A stretch of DNA of 64,000 nucleotides from Sulfurisoma sp963709555 (GTDB taxonomy: Bacteria; Pseudomonadota; Gammaproteobacteria; Burkholderiales; Rhodocyclaceae): assembly GCA_963709555.1 (NCBI GenBank), contig CAVPWR010000005.1, forward strand, positions 330,541-394,540. Direction: 5' to 3'. Of the stretch, positions 1 through 7,549 are shown one piece after another. Made by a program: the position numbers and the translations under genes. Each line of letters starts with the position of its first letter. Position 1 is the stretch's first letter. Under the pieces are notes generated by a model. The model worked only from the letters and a program-made list of their open reading frames with translations, made no database searches and was not told where the DNA came from.

Positions 1-1
1 C

Positions 2-280
2 CGCAGCCTCGCCGCCGCGAGCCATCTCGACGGTCCGTGGCGCGCACTGCGCGGCCTGGGTTCGCGGCCGCTGGCGACCATGCTGTTCGCCGATCCGCGC
101 ATCGCGCGCGGCGCGCTCGAGTACAGCCGGCTCGATGCGCGCAAGCCGCTCCACCGCCGCGCCGCCGCAGCCGTGCCGGTCCTGGCGTCCGAGTCGTGGG
201 TGCGGCGCTCGTTGTTCTGCCGCGACCGCGCGCCGCTGCTGGTGACCGAAGTCTTCCTGCCCGGAGTGCTGACACTGTGA
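2..280 (+). CDS. ubiC: Chorismate pyruvate-lyase, C-terminal part (5' end outside window)
   Basis: Releases pyruvate from chorismate to give 4-hydroxybenzoate, the first committed step of ubiquinone synthesis in the cytoplasm. Only the last ~92 residues are present. The frame is open from the window edge, and the family-typical tail is visible: LFADP, a LEY(S)RL segment, WVRRSLF, and the final PLLVTEVFLPGVL. The stop codon overlaps the GTG start of ubiA (GTGA), so the two are translationally coupled as ubiCA. The true start lies upstream of the window. Confidence 0.85.
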   Translation, partial: RSLAAASHLDGPWRALRGLGSRPLATMLFADPRIARGALEYSRLDARKPLHRRAAAAVPVLASESWVRRSLFCRDRAPLLVTEVFLPGVLTL

Positions 281-1161
281 ACCTCGCCGCGCTCAAGCAG
301 CGCATCGACCTTTACGAAAAGCTGATGCGGCTCGACAAGCCCATCGGCATCCTGCTGCTGCTGTGGCCGACACTGTGGGCGTTGTGGATCGCCAGCGACG
401 GACAGCCGCCGCTCATGCTGGCGTGGATTTTCGTGCTCGGCACGGTGCTGATGCGCTCGGCCGGCTGCGTCATCAACGACTACGCCGACCGCGACTTTGA
501 TCCGCATGTCGAGCGGACGAAGGAGCGGCCGCTGGCTGCACGCACGGTCAGCACACGCGAAGCCCTGGCGTTGACCGCCGTGCTGGTGGCCTGCTCGGCG
601 CTGCTGATCCTGCCGCTGGCCAAGCTGGTGTGGGCGCTCGCCGGCGTCGCCCTGTTCCTCGCCGTGAGCTATCCCTTCACCAAGCGCTTCCTCGCCATAC
701 CGCAGGCCTACCTCGGCGTCGCCTTCGGCTTCGGCATTCCGATGGCCTTCGCCGCCGTTCTGGGGGAGGTGCCACGCGACGCCTGGGTGCTGCTGCTGGC
801 TAACATTTTCTGGGCGGTGGCCTACGATACCGAGTACGCGATGGTCGACCGCGACGACGACATACGCATCGGCATCCGCACCTCGGCCCTGACCTTCGGC
901 CGCCTCGACGTCGCGGCGGTGATGCTGTGCTACGCGGCGATGCTGGGCATCCTCTTCTGGCTGGGCTGGTCGCTGCGCTACGGTGCGCCCTATTTCGCCG
1001 GACTCTTCGTCGCGGCGGCCATTGCCGGCTATCACTACACGCTGATCCACCGGCGGGAGCGCATGCAGTGCTTCAAGGCGTTCCTGCACAACAATTGGCT
1101 GGGTGCGGCCGTATTCGCCGGCCTTGTCGCCGAACTGAATCTCAGGCCGCTGCTTTCCTGA
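277..1161 (+). CDS. ubiA: 4-hydroxybenzoate polyprenyltransferase
   Basis: Integral membrane prenyltransferase that joins a polyprenyl chain to 4-hydroxybenzoate. The 294-residue protein starts at GTG 277, which overlaps the ubiC stop. It has many hydrophobic helices and both Asp-rich prenyl-diphosphate sites: NDYADRDFD at residues 67-75 and a DTEYAMVDRDDD motif near residue 190. Length is normal for the family. A longer in-frame extension upstream is the ubiC coding region in another frame and is not used. The 3' end overlaps the convergent bioC gene by 20 bases. Confidence 0.93.
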   Translation: MNLAALKQRIDLYEKLMRLDKPIGILLLLWPTLWALWIASDGQPPLMLAWIFVLGTVLMRSAGCVINDYADRDFDPHVERTKERPLAARTVSTREALALTAVLVACSALLILPLAKLVWALAGVALFLAVSYPFTKRFLAIPQAYLGVAFGFGIPMAFAAVLGEVPRDAWVLLLANIFWAVAYDTEYAMVDRDDDIRIGIRTSALTFGRLDVAAVMLCYAAMLGILFWLGWSLRYGAPYFAGLFVAAAIAGYHYTLIHRRERMQCFKAFLHNNWLGAAVFAGLVAELNLRPLLS

Positions 1162-1882
1162 AGCGGGCGTAGAGCAGCTGATAGGTGAGGGCGGGCTGCG
1201 GCCCCAGCGCACGCAGCACGCGGCGCAGCTGCCCGGCGGCGAGCGGACGATGGCCGGGCGCGGGCGTGGCGGCGCCGATGGCGCGCAGCCGCCGCGGCAG
1301 GTCCAGCGCGACGTCGGCGCGATCCACGTACATTTCCGCGTCGATATTTATCCCGCCGGCGGGAAAGGCCGCGCGCAGGGTGGCCTCGTCGGCAAACGGC
1401 AGCGTGCCGGGGTGCAAGCCGAGCGCGGCATGGACGGCGCGCCACTCGCGGAAGCTTTCCGCCCCCAGCGTGCTGATGGCCAGCAGTCCGCCGGGCGCCA
1501 GCAGCGCCGCGAGACCGCCCAGCGTTCGCGGCAGGTCGCGGAACCACTGTGCGGCGAGGTTGGCGCAGACGAGGTCGAAGCCGGCGGCGACGGCCGGCCG
1601 CTCGCCGTCCATGACGAGGTAAGCCGGCTGCGGCAGGCGGGCGCGACAGGCTTCGACCATGGCCGGCGCGATGTCGCTGGCGAGAATGTCGGTGAACCGG
1701 GAGGCCAGCGGTTGCGTCAGGTGGCCGGTGCCGCAACCGATTTCCAGCACCCGGGCATTGGCGGGCAGGGACTCGCTGGCGATCAGTTCGGCCAGGCGCT
1801 GCGCGGCATGGCGCTGCGGCGCCGAGTGTGCGTCGTAGCTGGCTGCGGCGCGGCCGAAGCTTTGCGCGATCGGATGGCTCAT
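1142..1882 (-). CDS. bioC: Malonyl-ACP O-methyltransferase, biotin synthesis
   Basis: SAM-dependent methyltransferase that masks malonyl-ACP so fatty-acid enzymes can build the pimelate chain of biotin. The 246-residue protein has the SAM motif VLEIGCGTG at residues 45-53, a downstream DIAP acidic loop and the LLAPGGLLAISTLG strand typical of BioC. It is the last gene of the minus-strand run bioA-bioF-bioH-bioC. Its ATG overlaps the bioH stop as ATGA. The biotin context makes BioC much more likely than a generic methyltransferase. Confidence 0.87.
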   Translation of the reverse strand: MSHPIAQSFGRAAASYDAHSAPQRHAAQRLAELIASESLPANARVLEIGCGTGHLTQPLASRFTDILASDIAPAMVEACRARLPQPAYLVMDGERPAVAAGFDLVCANLAAQWFRDLPRTLGGLAALLAPGGLLAISTLGAESFREWRAVHAALGLHPGTLPFADEATLRAAFPAGGINIDAEMYVDRADVALDLPRRLRAIGAATPAPGHRPLAAGQLRRVLRALGPQPALTYQLLYARFRKAAA

Positions 1883-2523
1883 GACGTGGCGATTTTCTCG
1901 ATCCACTCCGCGCACAAATCGGGAGTGGTCAGCGGCAGCACATGGCCGGCCACGTCGGCGTAGGCGAGGTGATCGGCGGGCAGGCCCGCCAGCGCGGCGA
2001 GGCTCATCCCTGATGGCACGATGGGATCGTTGCCGCCGGCCAGCGCCCGGATGTCGGCGGCGCGCTCGGCCAGGCGGGCGCGGCCGTCCCATTGCGCGAG
2101 CCAGTCGAGTCCCGCAGCCAGGCGGGCTGCATCGAATGTGGCAGGCGCCGGCGGCGCGCCGCAGATGGTGCGGAACTCGTCCAGCACAGCCTGCGGATCG
2201 AGCCCAAACTGGGTCCGCATGCGCGCCAGCACGCGCGGAGCGACGGCGGGCGAATAATCGGCCGCTTCGGTGAAGCGCGGGAAGCCGTTGATCAGCAGCA
2301 GGCGCCGCCACGGGATCGGCGATTGCGTCAGCCACCAGCAGGCGCCGAGGGAGTGGCCGACGGCGATCACCGGCTCGCCATCGCCGAGTTTTGGCTGGAA
2401 GGGCGCGGCAAAGAAGCCGAAGTTGACGCATTCGACGCGATGCGCCGGGGACAGCCGCGCCCGCACGTCGTCCCAGACATGGCGGTCGAAGCCCCAGCCG
2501 TGGACGAGGACGATGCTGGCCAT
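1879..2523 (-). CDS. bioH: Pimeloyl-ACP methyl ester esterase-like alpha/beta hydrolase
   Basis: Hydrolase of the alpha/beta fold expected to remove the methyl ester from pimeloyl-ACP methyl ester. It has 214 residues, an oxyanion-side motif LVHGWG at 6-11, nucleophile Ser58 in GHSLG, a late Asp in GNDPIVP and a late His in AGHVLPL, giving a full Ser-Asp-His triad. The start ATG shares one base with the bioF stop. It is somewhat shorter than E. coli BioH, so a functional analogue of the BioH/BioG type is possible. The biotin role rests mainly on the operon. Confidence 0.75.
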   Translation of the reverse strand: MASIVLVHGWGFDRHVWDDVRARLSPAHRVECVNFGFFAAPFQPKLGDGEPVIAVGHSLGACWWLTQSPIPWRRLLLINGFPRFTEAADYSPAVAPRVLARMRTQFGLDPQAVLDEFRTICGAPPAPATFDAARLAAGLDWLAQWDGRARLAERAADIRALAGGNDPIVPSGMSLAALAGLPADHLAYADVAGHVLPLTTPDLCAEWIEKIATS

Positions 2524-3661
2524 CAGCCCTGCGCCGACAAGGCGCGTACGGCGGCGAGCACCGCCTCGAACTGCGCATCGGAAAGCGCGGCCGACAGCGT
2601 GAAGCGCAGCCGCGCGGTGCCGGCGGGCACGGTCGGCGGGCGGATGGCGACGGCGAGCACGCCGGCCTCTTCCAGTTTGCGCCCCGCGGCCAGCGCCGCC
2701 GCTGCGTCGCCGATCACCGCCGGCACGATCTGGGTCGAGGAAGCCAGCGTATCGATGCCGCGTTCGTGCAGCGCGGCGCGCAACGCGGCAGACATCGTCG
2801 CCAGCCGGGCACGCTCGGCATCCATGGCGGGCACGAGCTCGAGCGCGGCATCGAGCGCTCCGAGGGCGGCAGGCTGCGGGCGCGGTGCTGTAGATGAAGC
2901 CGCTGCAACGGTTGACCAGCCAGTCGATCAGCGCCTGTGAGCCGGCGACGTAGGCACCGGCGCCGCCCAGCGCCTTGCCCAGCGTGCCCATGACGATGCC
3001 GACTCCGCCTGATGCGCTCGGCCGCAAGCCCCCGCCCGCCGGGGCCGAGCACGCCGGTGGCGTGGGCCTCGTCGAGATAGAGCACGGCGCCGTGGCGCTC
3101 GGCCAGCCGGGCCAGCGCCGGCACGTCGGCGCGGTCGCCGTCCATGCTGAACACCGACTCGGCGACGATGAAGCGCAGCTCGCCGGGGTGGGATGCCAGC
3201 AGTTCCTCCAGGTGGCCGAGGTCGTTGTGGCGGTAGCGGATCTGCTTCAGTCCCTGGCAGCCGGCGTGGAGGCTGGCGTGGTTGAGGCGATCGGTGAACA
3301 CCAGCGGCCCGTGCGTACCCGGTGCCAGTTCGAACAGCGCCGGCAGCACCGAGCTGTTGAGCTGGAATCCCGTGGAGAAAATCAGCGCCGCCTCGGTGCC
3401 CTTGAAGGCGGCGAGCCGGGCTTCGAGGTCGAGCAGCTCCTGCGTGGTGCCGGTGACGAGGCGCGAGGCGCGCGAGCCCGCGCCGTGGCGGCGCGTCCAG
3501 GCGCAGGCACGCTCGATGACCTGCGGATGGCGCGCAAGGCCGAGGTAGTCGTTGGACGAAACGTCGATCAACCGCGGATCGGGCACACGCAAAAGTCGGC
3601 GCTGGCGGGACGCCTCGAGGCGCGCCAGGCGCGGTGCGATCAGCGGGTCGAGGTCAGTCAT
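2523..3661 (-). CDS. bioF: 8-amino-7-oxononanoate synthase, two frameshifts as sequenced
   Basis: PLP enzyme condensing pimeloyl thioester with alanine in biotin synthesis. Starting at ATG 3661, the N-terminal two thirds read cleanly in one frame (SSNDYLGLARHP, SGFQLNSSVL-like segment, LYLDEAHATGVLGPGGRG). The PLP-lysine segment GTLGKALGGAGAYVAG then reads in a second frame, and the C-terminal ~105 residues in the frame ending at 2523. Removing one G near 3009 and one C near 2882 restores one family-length protein of about 379 residues. Every core motif is intact, so two insertion errors are likelier than a pseudogene. It overlaps bioA by 8 bases. Confidence 0.85.
3591..3614 (+). repeat. Short form of the AAAAGTCGGCGCT repeat, within bioF
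   Basis: The 24 bases AAAAGTCGGCGCT + GGCGGGACGCC match the two ends of the 84-bp repeat at 47679-47762 joined without its middle. They differ by one base from the copy at 58235-58258. The site lies antisense in the N-terminal coding part of bioF, where it encodes an Arg/Gln-rich stretch. The family also favours Arg there, so chance cannot be fully excluded. Confidence 0.5.
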
Positions 3662-4964
3662 GGGCGCGGGACCAGTCGCTGACGACAGCGACGACGGCTG
3701 CGGTGAGTATGGCGAGATCGGCGCCGCTGATGGTGAAGGGCGGTGCGAGATAGACGATGTCGCCGAAGGGGCGGACCCAGACCCCGCGTTCGACGAAGGC
3801 CGGGCGCAGGGCAGAAGCCTCGGTGGTGGCGAGCTGCACCACGCCGATGGCGCCCTTGACGCGCACGTCGACCACGCCGGGCAGCGCGCGGCAGGGTTCG
3901 AGTTCTGCGCGCAGCTGCGCCGCGATGGCGGCGACCTGCTGCAGCCGCGGCTCGCGCTCGAACAGGTCGAGCGAGGCGTTGGCCGCGGCGCAGGCCAAGG
4001 GATTTCCCATGAAGGTCGGGCCGTGCATGAAGGCATCTTCCGCCCGCCCGGAGCGGAAGGCATCGAACACCTGCGCCGTCGCCACCGTGGCGGCCAGCGG
4101 CAGCGTGCCGCCGGTCAACGCCTTCGACAGGCAGATCAGGTCGGGCACGATCGCCGCTTCCGCGCAGGCGAAGAGGTGGCCGGTGCGGCCGAAGCCGGTC
4201 ATGATCTCGTCGGCGATCAGCAGCACGCCGTGGCGGTCACAGGCGGCGCGGATGAAGGCGAGCGTGTCGGCGTCGTGGCAGCGCATGCCGCCGGCGCCCT
4301 GCACCAGCGGCTCGACGATGACGGCGGCGACCTCCTGGCACTGGGCGCCGAGCAGCCGCTCGAACTCGGCGCGTTCGACGGCCGTGCGCGGCAGTTCGGC
4401 GAAGATCTGCGCCGGGGAGCGATAGGCGGCGAAGGCACCATGGAAGCCGCTGGCGGGATCGGTGACCGAAAGCGCGCCGAGGGTGTCGCCGTGGTAGCCG
4501 TGGCGGAAGGCGACGAAGCAATGGCGATCCTGCCCCTGGTTGCGCCAATACTGCACCGCCATCTTCAGCGCGATCTCGACCGCGACCGAGCCGGACTCGG
4601 AGAAAAAGACATGCCGCAGCTGGCGTTCATTGTCGCCCGGCAGCAGCCGCGCCAGCCGCGCGGCCAGGGTATAGGCCGGCTCGTGGGCGAGCCCGGCGAA
4701 CATCACGTGGGGCAGCCGGTCCAGTTGTGCGGCGACGGCGGCGCGGATGTGCGGGTGGTTGTAGCCGTGGCAGGCGGTCCACCACGAGGCGATGCCGTCG
4801 ATCAGCGTGCGGCCGTCGGCGAGTTCGATGCGGGAGCCGGATGCAGCGACGACGGGCAGCGGCAGCGGCGCGCCCGCCATCTGCGTGTAGGGCAGCCAGA
4901 CGTGGTCGAGGGCGAGCCAGTCAGGCGCGGAAATCAGTGCAACGGGGGAGGCGGCTGATGGCAT
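3654..4964 (-). CDS. bioA: Adenosylmethionine-8-amino-7-oxononanoate aminotransferase
   Basis: Class III PLP aminotransferase that makes 7,8-diaminopelargonate in biotin synthesis, normally with SAM as amino donor. The 436-residue protein is intact: substrate-binding WLPYTQM near 23-29, SWWTACHGYNHP at 60-71, DEIMTGFGRTG at 252-262 and PLP-lysine Lys281 in SKALTGG. First gene of the minus-strand biotin run and divergent from bioD, with only 23 bases between the start codons. No clear Shine-Dalgarno precedes ATG 4964, so a nearby internal start is possible. Confidence 0.93.
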   Translation of the reverse strand: MPSAASPVALISAPDWLALDHVWLPYTQMAGAPLPLPVVAASGSRIELADGRTLIDGIASWWTACHGYNHPHIRAAVAAQLDRLPHVMFAGLAHEPAYTLAARLARLLPGDNERQLRHVFFSESGSVAVEIALKMAVQYWRNQGQDRHCFVAFRHGYHGDTLGALSVTDPASGFHGAFAAYRSPAQIFAELPRTAVERAEFERLLGAQCQEVAAVIVEPLVQGAGGMRCHDADTLAFIRAACDRHGVLLIADEIMTGFGRTGHLFACAEAAIVPDLICLSKALTGGTLPLAATVATAQVFDAFRSGRAEDAFMHGPTFMGNPLACAAANASLDLFEREPRLQQVAAIAAQLRAELEPCRALPGVVDVRVKGAIGVVQLATTEASALRPAFVERGVWVRPFGDIVYLAPPFTISGADLAILTAAVVAVVSDWSRAHD

Positions 4965-4987
4965 GGAGGGCCGCTAGAATGGGGACG

Positions 4988-5669
4988 ATGAAACGCGCTT
5001 ATTTTATCACCGCGACCGGCACCGACCTCGGCAAGACCTGGGTCACGGGCGGGGTCGCGCAGGCGCTGCACGCACGCGGGCAGGCGGTGCGCGCGCTCAA
5101 GCCGGTGATGAGCGGCTACGATGAATCCAATCCTGTCGCCAGCGATGCAGGGGTGCTGCTGCAAAAACTCGGCGGTATCGGGACGGCGATGACGACGGCG
5201 GAGATCTCGCCTTGGCGCTTCGCCGCGCCGCTCTCGCCCGATCGCGCCGCCTCGCTCGAAGGCCGCAACATCGATTTCGACGAGCTGGTCTGCTGGTGCC
5301 GCGAGCAAATCGAGCGCAACCCCGGCCTGCTGCTGATCGAGGGCATCGGCGGCGTAATGGTGCCGCTCGATGCGCGCCACACCGTGCGCGACTGGATCGC
5401 CGCGCTCGGACGTGCCGACCCTGCTCGTGGCCGGCACCTACCTGGGGGCGTTGTCGCATACGCTGACCGCTTTGGCCGCCCTGCGCGAGGCGGGCATCAT
5501 GCCGGTCGCCATCGTGGTGAACGAATCGGCCGGCAGCCCCGTCGGCGTCGAGGATGCGATCGCCTCGTTGGCACCGCACGTCGGCGGTATTGCGCTTATC
5601 ATCCTGCGACGCGACGACGCGGCCGGCTTGGCGCGGCTCGCCGACTCCCTGACAAAGGACCCAGGATGA
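4988..5669 (+). CDS. bioD: Dethiobiotin synthetase, one frameshift as sequenced
   Basis: ATP-dependent enzyme that closes the ureido ring of dethiobiotin. ATG 4988 follows a GGGGA ribosome site. The N-terminal half carries the P-loop TATGTDLGKTW (residues 8-18), the LKPVMSGY substrate segment and EGIGGVMVPL. The frame breaks at about 5409, where an extra G separates DWIAAL from DVPTLLVAGTYLGALSH. Past that point the protein continues normally to 5669, giving about 227 residues. No essential motif is lost. It is read divergently from bioA, completing bioC-H-F-A-D; bioB is not in the window. Confidence 0.87.
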
Positions 5670-5693
5670 ACCCCGTCGCAGTATCGCGGCTCG

Positions 5694-5745
5694 TGCGGGA
5701 CCGGGACGGTGGGGCATTCTGCTCCGCTCATGTCCCCCGATGTTT
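5694..5745 (-). repeat. Partial copy of the hairpin-repeat arm
   Basis: This stretch repeats the arm and core border of the element at 5753-5858: GGTGGGGCATTCTGCTCCGC followed by GCTCATGTC. It diverges after CCCCCG, so the inner hairpin and second arm are missing. It looks like a truncated third copy beside two complete ones. Confidence 0.55.
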
Positions 5746-5752
5746 GGTGCGT

Positions 5753-5858
5753 GATCGGACCGGTGGGATGTTCCGCTCCGCTCATGTCATCCGGCGCCGG
5801 CCTGTGGCCTCCGCCTCCTTCTTTACTTCGCTGTGCGGAATACCCCACCGGTCCGATC
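5753..5858 (-). repeat. Hairpin repeat element B (variable stem, conserved core)
   Basis: Two 24-base arms (5753-5776 and 5835-5858) are inverted copies with two mismatches. They enclose a 58-base core. Read on the minus strand the core begins CAGCGAAGTAA, continues with AAGGAGG, has a small inner hairpin GGCC-ACA-GGCC, and ends CCGGATGACATGAGC. The same core, with different but also self-complementary stems, occurs on the plus strand in the element at 5905-6008. It lies in the 409-base gap between bioD and ubiD, which contains no convincing gene. Confidence 0.75.
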
Positions 5859-5904
5859 CGGAAACGCCGTGGGTGTTCGGCGATCCCGAAGCACCGGCAT
5901 ACCC

Positions 5905-6008
5905 CGCCGAGGACGATGGGTGGTCGACGCAGCGAAGTAATGGGGGAGGGTCGGGCACAGCCCGGCCCGGAGGACATGAGCAGCGTCGACCACCCATCGT
6001 CCTCGGCG
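5905..6008 (+). repeat. Hairpin repeat element A (26-bp perfect inverted arms)
   Basis: Arms 5905-5930 and 5983-6008 are perfect 26-base inverted repeats around a 52-base core. The core reads AGCGAAGTAA, then GGGGGAGG, an inner hairpin CGGGC-ACA-GCCCG, then CCGGAGGACATGAGC. Core identity with element B is high, while the arm sequences are unrelated and each still pairs with itself. That is the pattern expected of a conserved folded RNA or single-stranded DNA element. It ends about 70 bases upstream of ubiD. Confidence 0.8.
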
Positions 6009-6078
6009 CGCCCCGACCCTCGACAAGCAAGGCGTTTCATGCGTCGCGGGTGGCGCGAAGCACTGTGGAGCAACTGAC

Positions 6079-7542
6079 ATGAAATACCGTGACCTGCGCG
6101 ATTTCGTCGCGCAACTCGAAGCCATCGGCGAGCTCAAGCGCGTCACCGTCGAGGTCGATCCCCATCTCGAGATGACCGAGATCTGCGACCGCGTGCTGCG
6201 CGCCGGCGGGCCGGCCATCCTGTTCGAGAAGCCGAAGGGGCACTCCGTTCCCGTGCTGGCCAACCTCTTCGGCACGCCGCGCCGCGTGGCGCTGGGCATG
6301 GGCGAGGAATCGACGGAGGCGCTGCGCGAAGTCGGCAAGCTGTTGGCCTACCTCAAGGAACCCGAGCCGCCGCGCGGCCTCAAGGATGCCTGGGAGAAGT
6401 TGCCGGTGCTGAAGCAGGTGCTCAACATGGCCCCCAAGGTGGTCTCGTCGGCGCCGTGCCAGGAGGTCGTCTGGGAGGGCAGGGACGTCGATCTGTCGCG
6501 CCTGCCGATCCAGACCTGCTGGCCGGGCGACGCCGGGCCGCTGATCACCTGGGGCCTGGTGGTGACGCGCGGGCCGAACAAGCCGCGGCAGAATCTCGGC
6601 ATCTATCGCCAGCAGGTGATCGGGCCGAACAAGGTCATCATGCGCTGGCTGGCCCATCGCGGCGGCGCGCTGGATTTTCGCGACCATTGCGAGAAGAACC
6701 CGGGCCAGCCGTTCCCGCTCGCGGTGGTGATCGGCGCCGACCCGGCCACCATCCTCGGCGCGGTCACGCCGGTGCCCGATTCGCTCTCGGAATACCAATT
6801 CGCCGGCCTGCTGCGCGGCGCCAAGACCGAGCTGGTGAAGTGCCTCGGCTCGGACCTGCAGGTGCCGGCCACCGCCGAGATCGTGCTCGAAGGTTTCATC
6901 GCGCCGGGCGAAACCGCCCCGGAAGGCCCGTTCGGCGACCACACCGGCTACTACAACGAGGTCGCCGAATTCCCGGTGTTCACCGTCGAACGCATCACCC
7001 TGCGGCGCGATCCGATCTACCACTCGACCTACACCGGCAAGCCGCCCGACGAGCCGGCCATGCTCGGCGTCGCGCTCAACGAGGTGTTCGTGCCGCTGCT
7101 GCAGAAGCAGTTTCCCGAGATCACCGACTTCTACTTGCCGCCCGAGGGCTGTTCCTACCGGCTGGCCGTCGTGAGCATGAAGAAGCAGTACCCCGGCCAC
7201 GCCAAGCGGGTGATGTTCGGCATCTGGTCCTTCCTGCGCCAGTTCATGTACACCAAGCTGATCATCGTCACCGACGACGACGTGGACATCCGCGACTGGA
7301 AGGAAGTGATCTGGGCGCTGACCACCCGCGTCGATGCGGCACGCGACGTGCTGATCGCCGAGAACACGCCGATCGACTACCTCGATTTCGCTTCGCCGGT
7401 GGCCGGCCTGGGCAGCAAGATGGGTATCGACGCCACCAACAAGTGGCCGGGCGAAACGACGCGCGAGTGGGGCCGCACCATCGTCATGGACGCGGCCGTG
7501 AAGCGCCGCGTCGACGCGCTCTGGGACGGCCTCGGCCTCTAG
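6079..7542 (+). CDS. ubiD: UbiD-family 4-hydroxy-3-polyprenylbenzoate decarboxylase
   Basis: Prenylated-FMN-dependent decarboxylase of the ubiquinone pathway. The 487 residues match full-length UbiD: N-terminal MKYRDLRDFVAQLE, the IYRQQVIGPNK segment, AVVIGADPATILGAVTPVP, and the highly conserved ETAPEGPFGDHTGYY region that carries active-site Glu. A GGAG ribosome site sits just before ATG 6079. The prFMN synthase UbiX is not in the window. Homologues act on other aromatic acids, but the close match and nearby ubiCA support the ubiquinone role. Confidence 0.93.
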   Translation: MKYRDLRDFVAQLEAIGELKRVTVEVDPHLEMTEICDRVLRAGGPAILFEKPKGHSVPVLANLFGTPRRVALGMGEESTEALREVGKLLAYLKEPEPPRGLKDAWEKLPVLKQVLNMAPKVVSSAPCQEVVWEGRDVDLSRLPIQTCWPGDAGPLITWGLVVTRGPNKPRQNLGIYRQQVIGPNKVIMRWLAHRGGALDFRDHCEKNPGQPFPLAVVIGADPATILGAVTPVPDSLSEYQFAGLLRGAKTELVKCLGSDLQVPATAEIVLEGFIAPGETAPEGPFGDHTGYYNEVAEFPVFTVERITLRRDPIYHSTYTGKPPDEPAMLGVALNEVFVPLLQKQFPEITDFYLPPEGCSYRLAVVSMKKQYPGHAKRVMFGIWSFLRQFMYTKLIIVTDDDVDIRDWKEVIWALTTRVDAARDVLIAENTPIDYLDFASPVAGLGSKMGIDATNKWPGETTREWGRTIVMDAAVKRRVDALWDGLGL

Positions 7543-7549
7543 CAGCGGA

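Noticed and set aside
4975..4980. TAGAAT as a -10 box for bioD
   Set aside because: It would place the transcript start at or next to the ATG and no -35 is visible; too weak to annotate.
5823..6338. Open frames across the bioD-ubiD gap as small genes
   Set aside because: All run through the hairpin repeats or into ubiD antisense, lack ribosome sites and show no domain.
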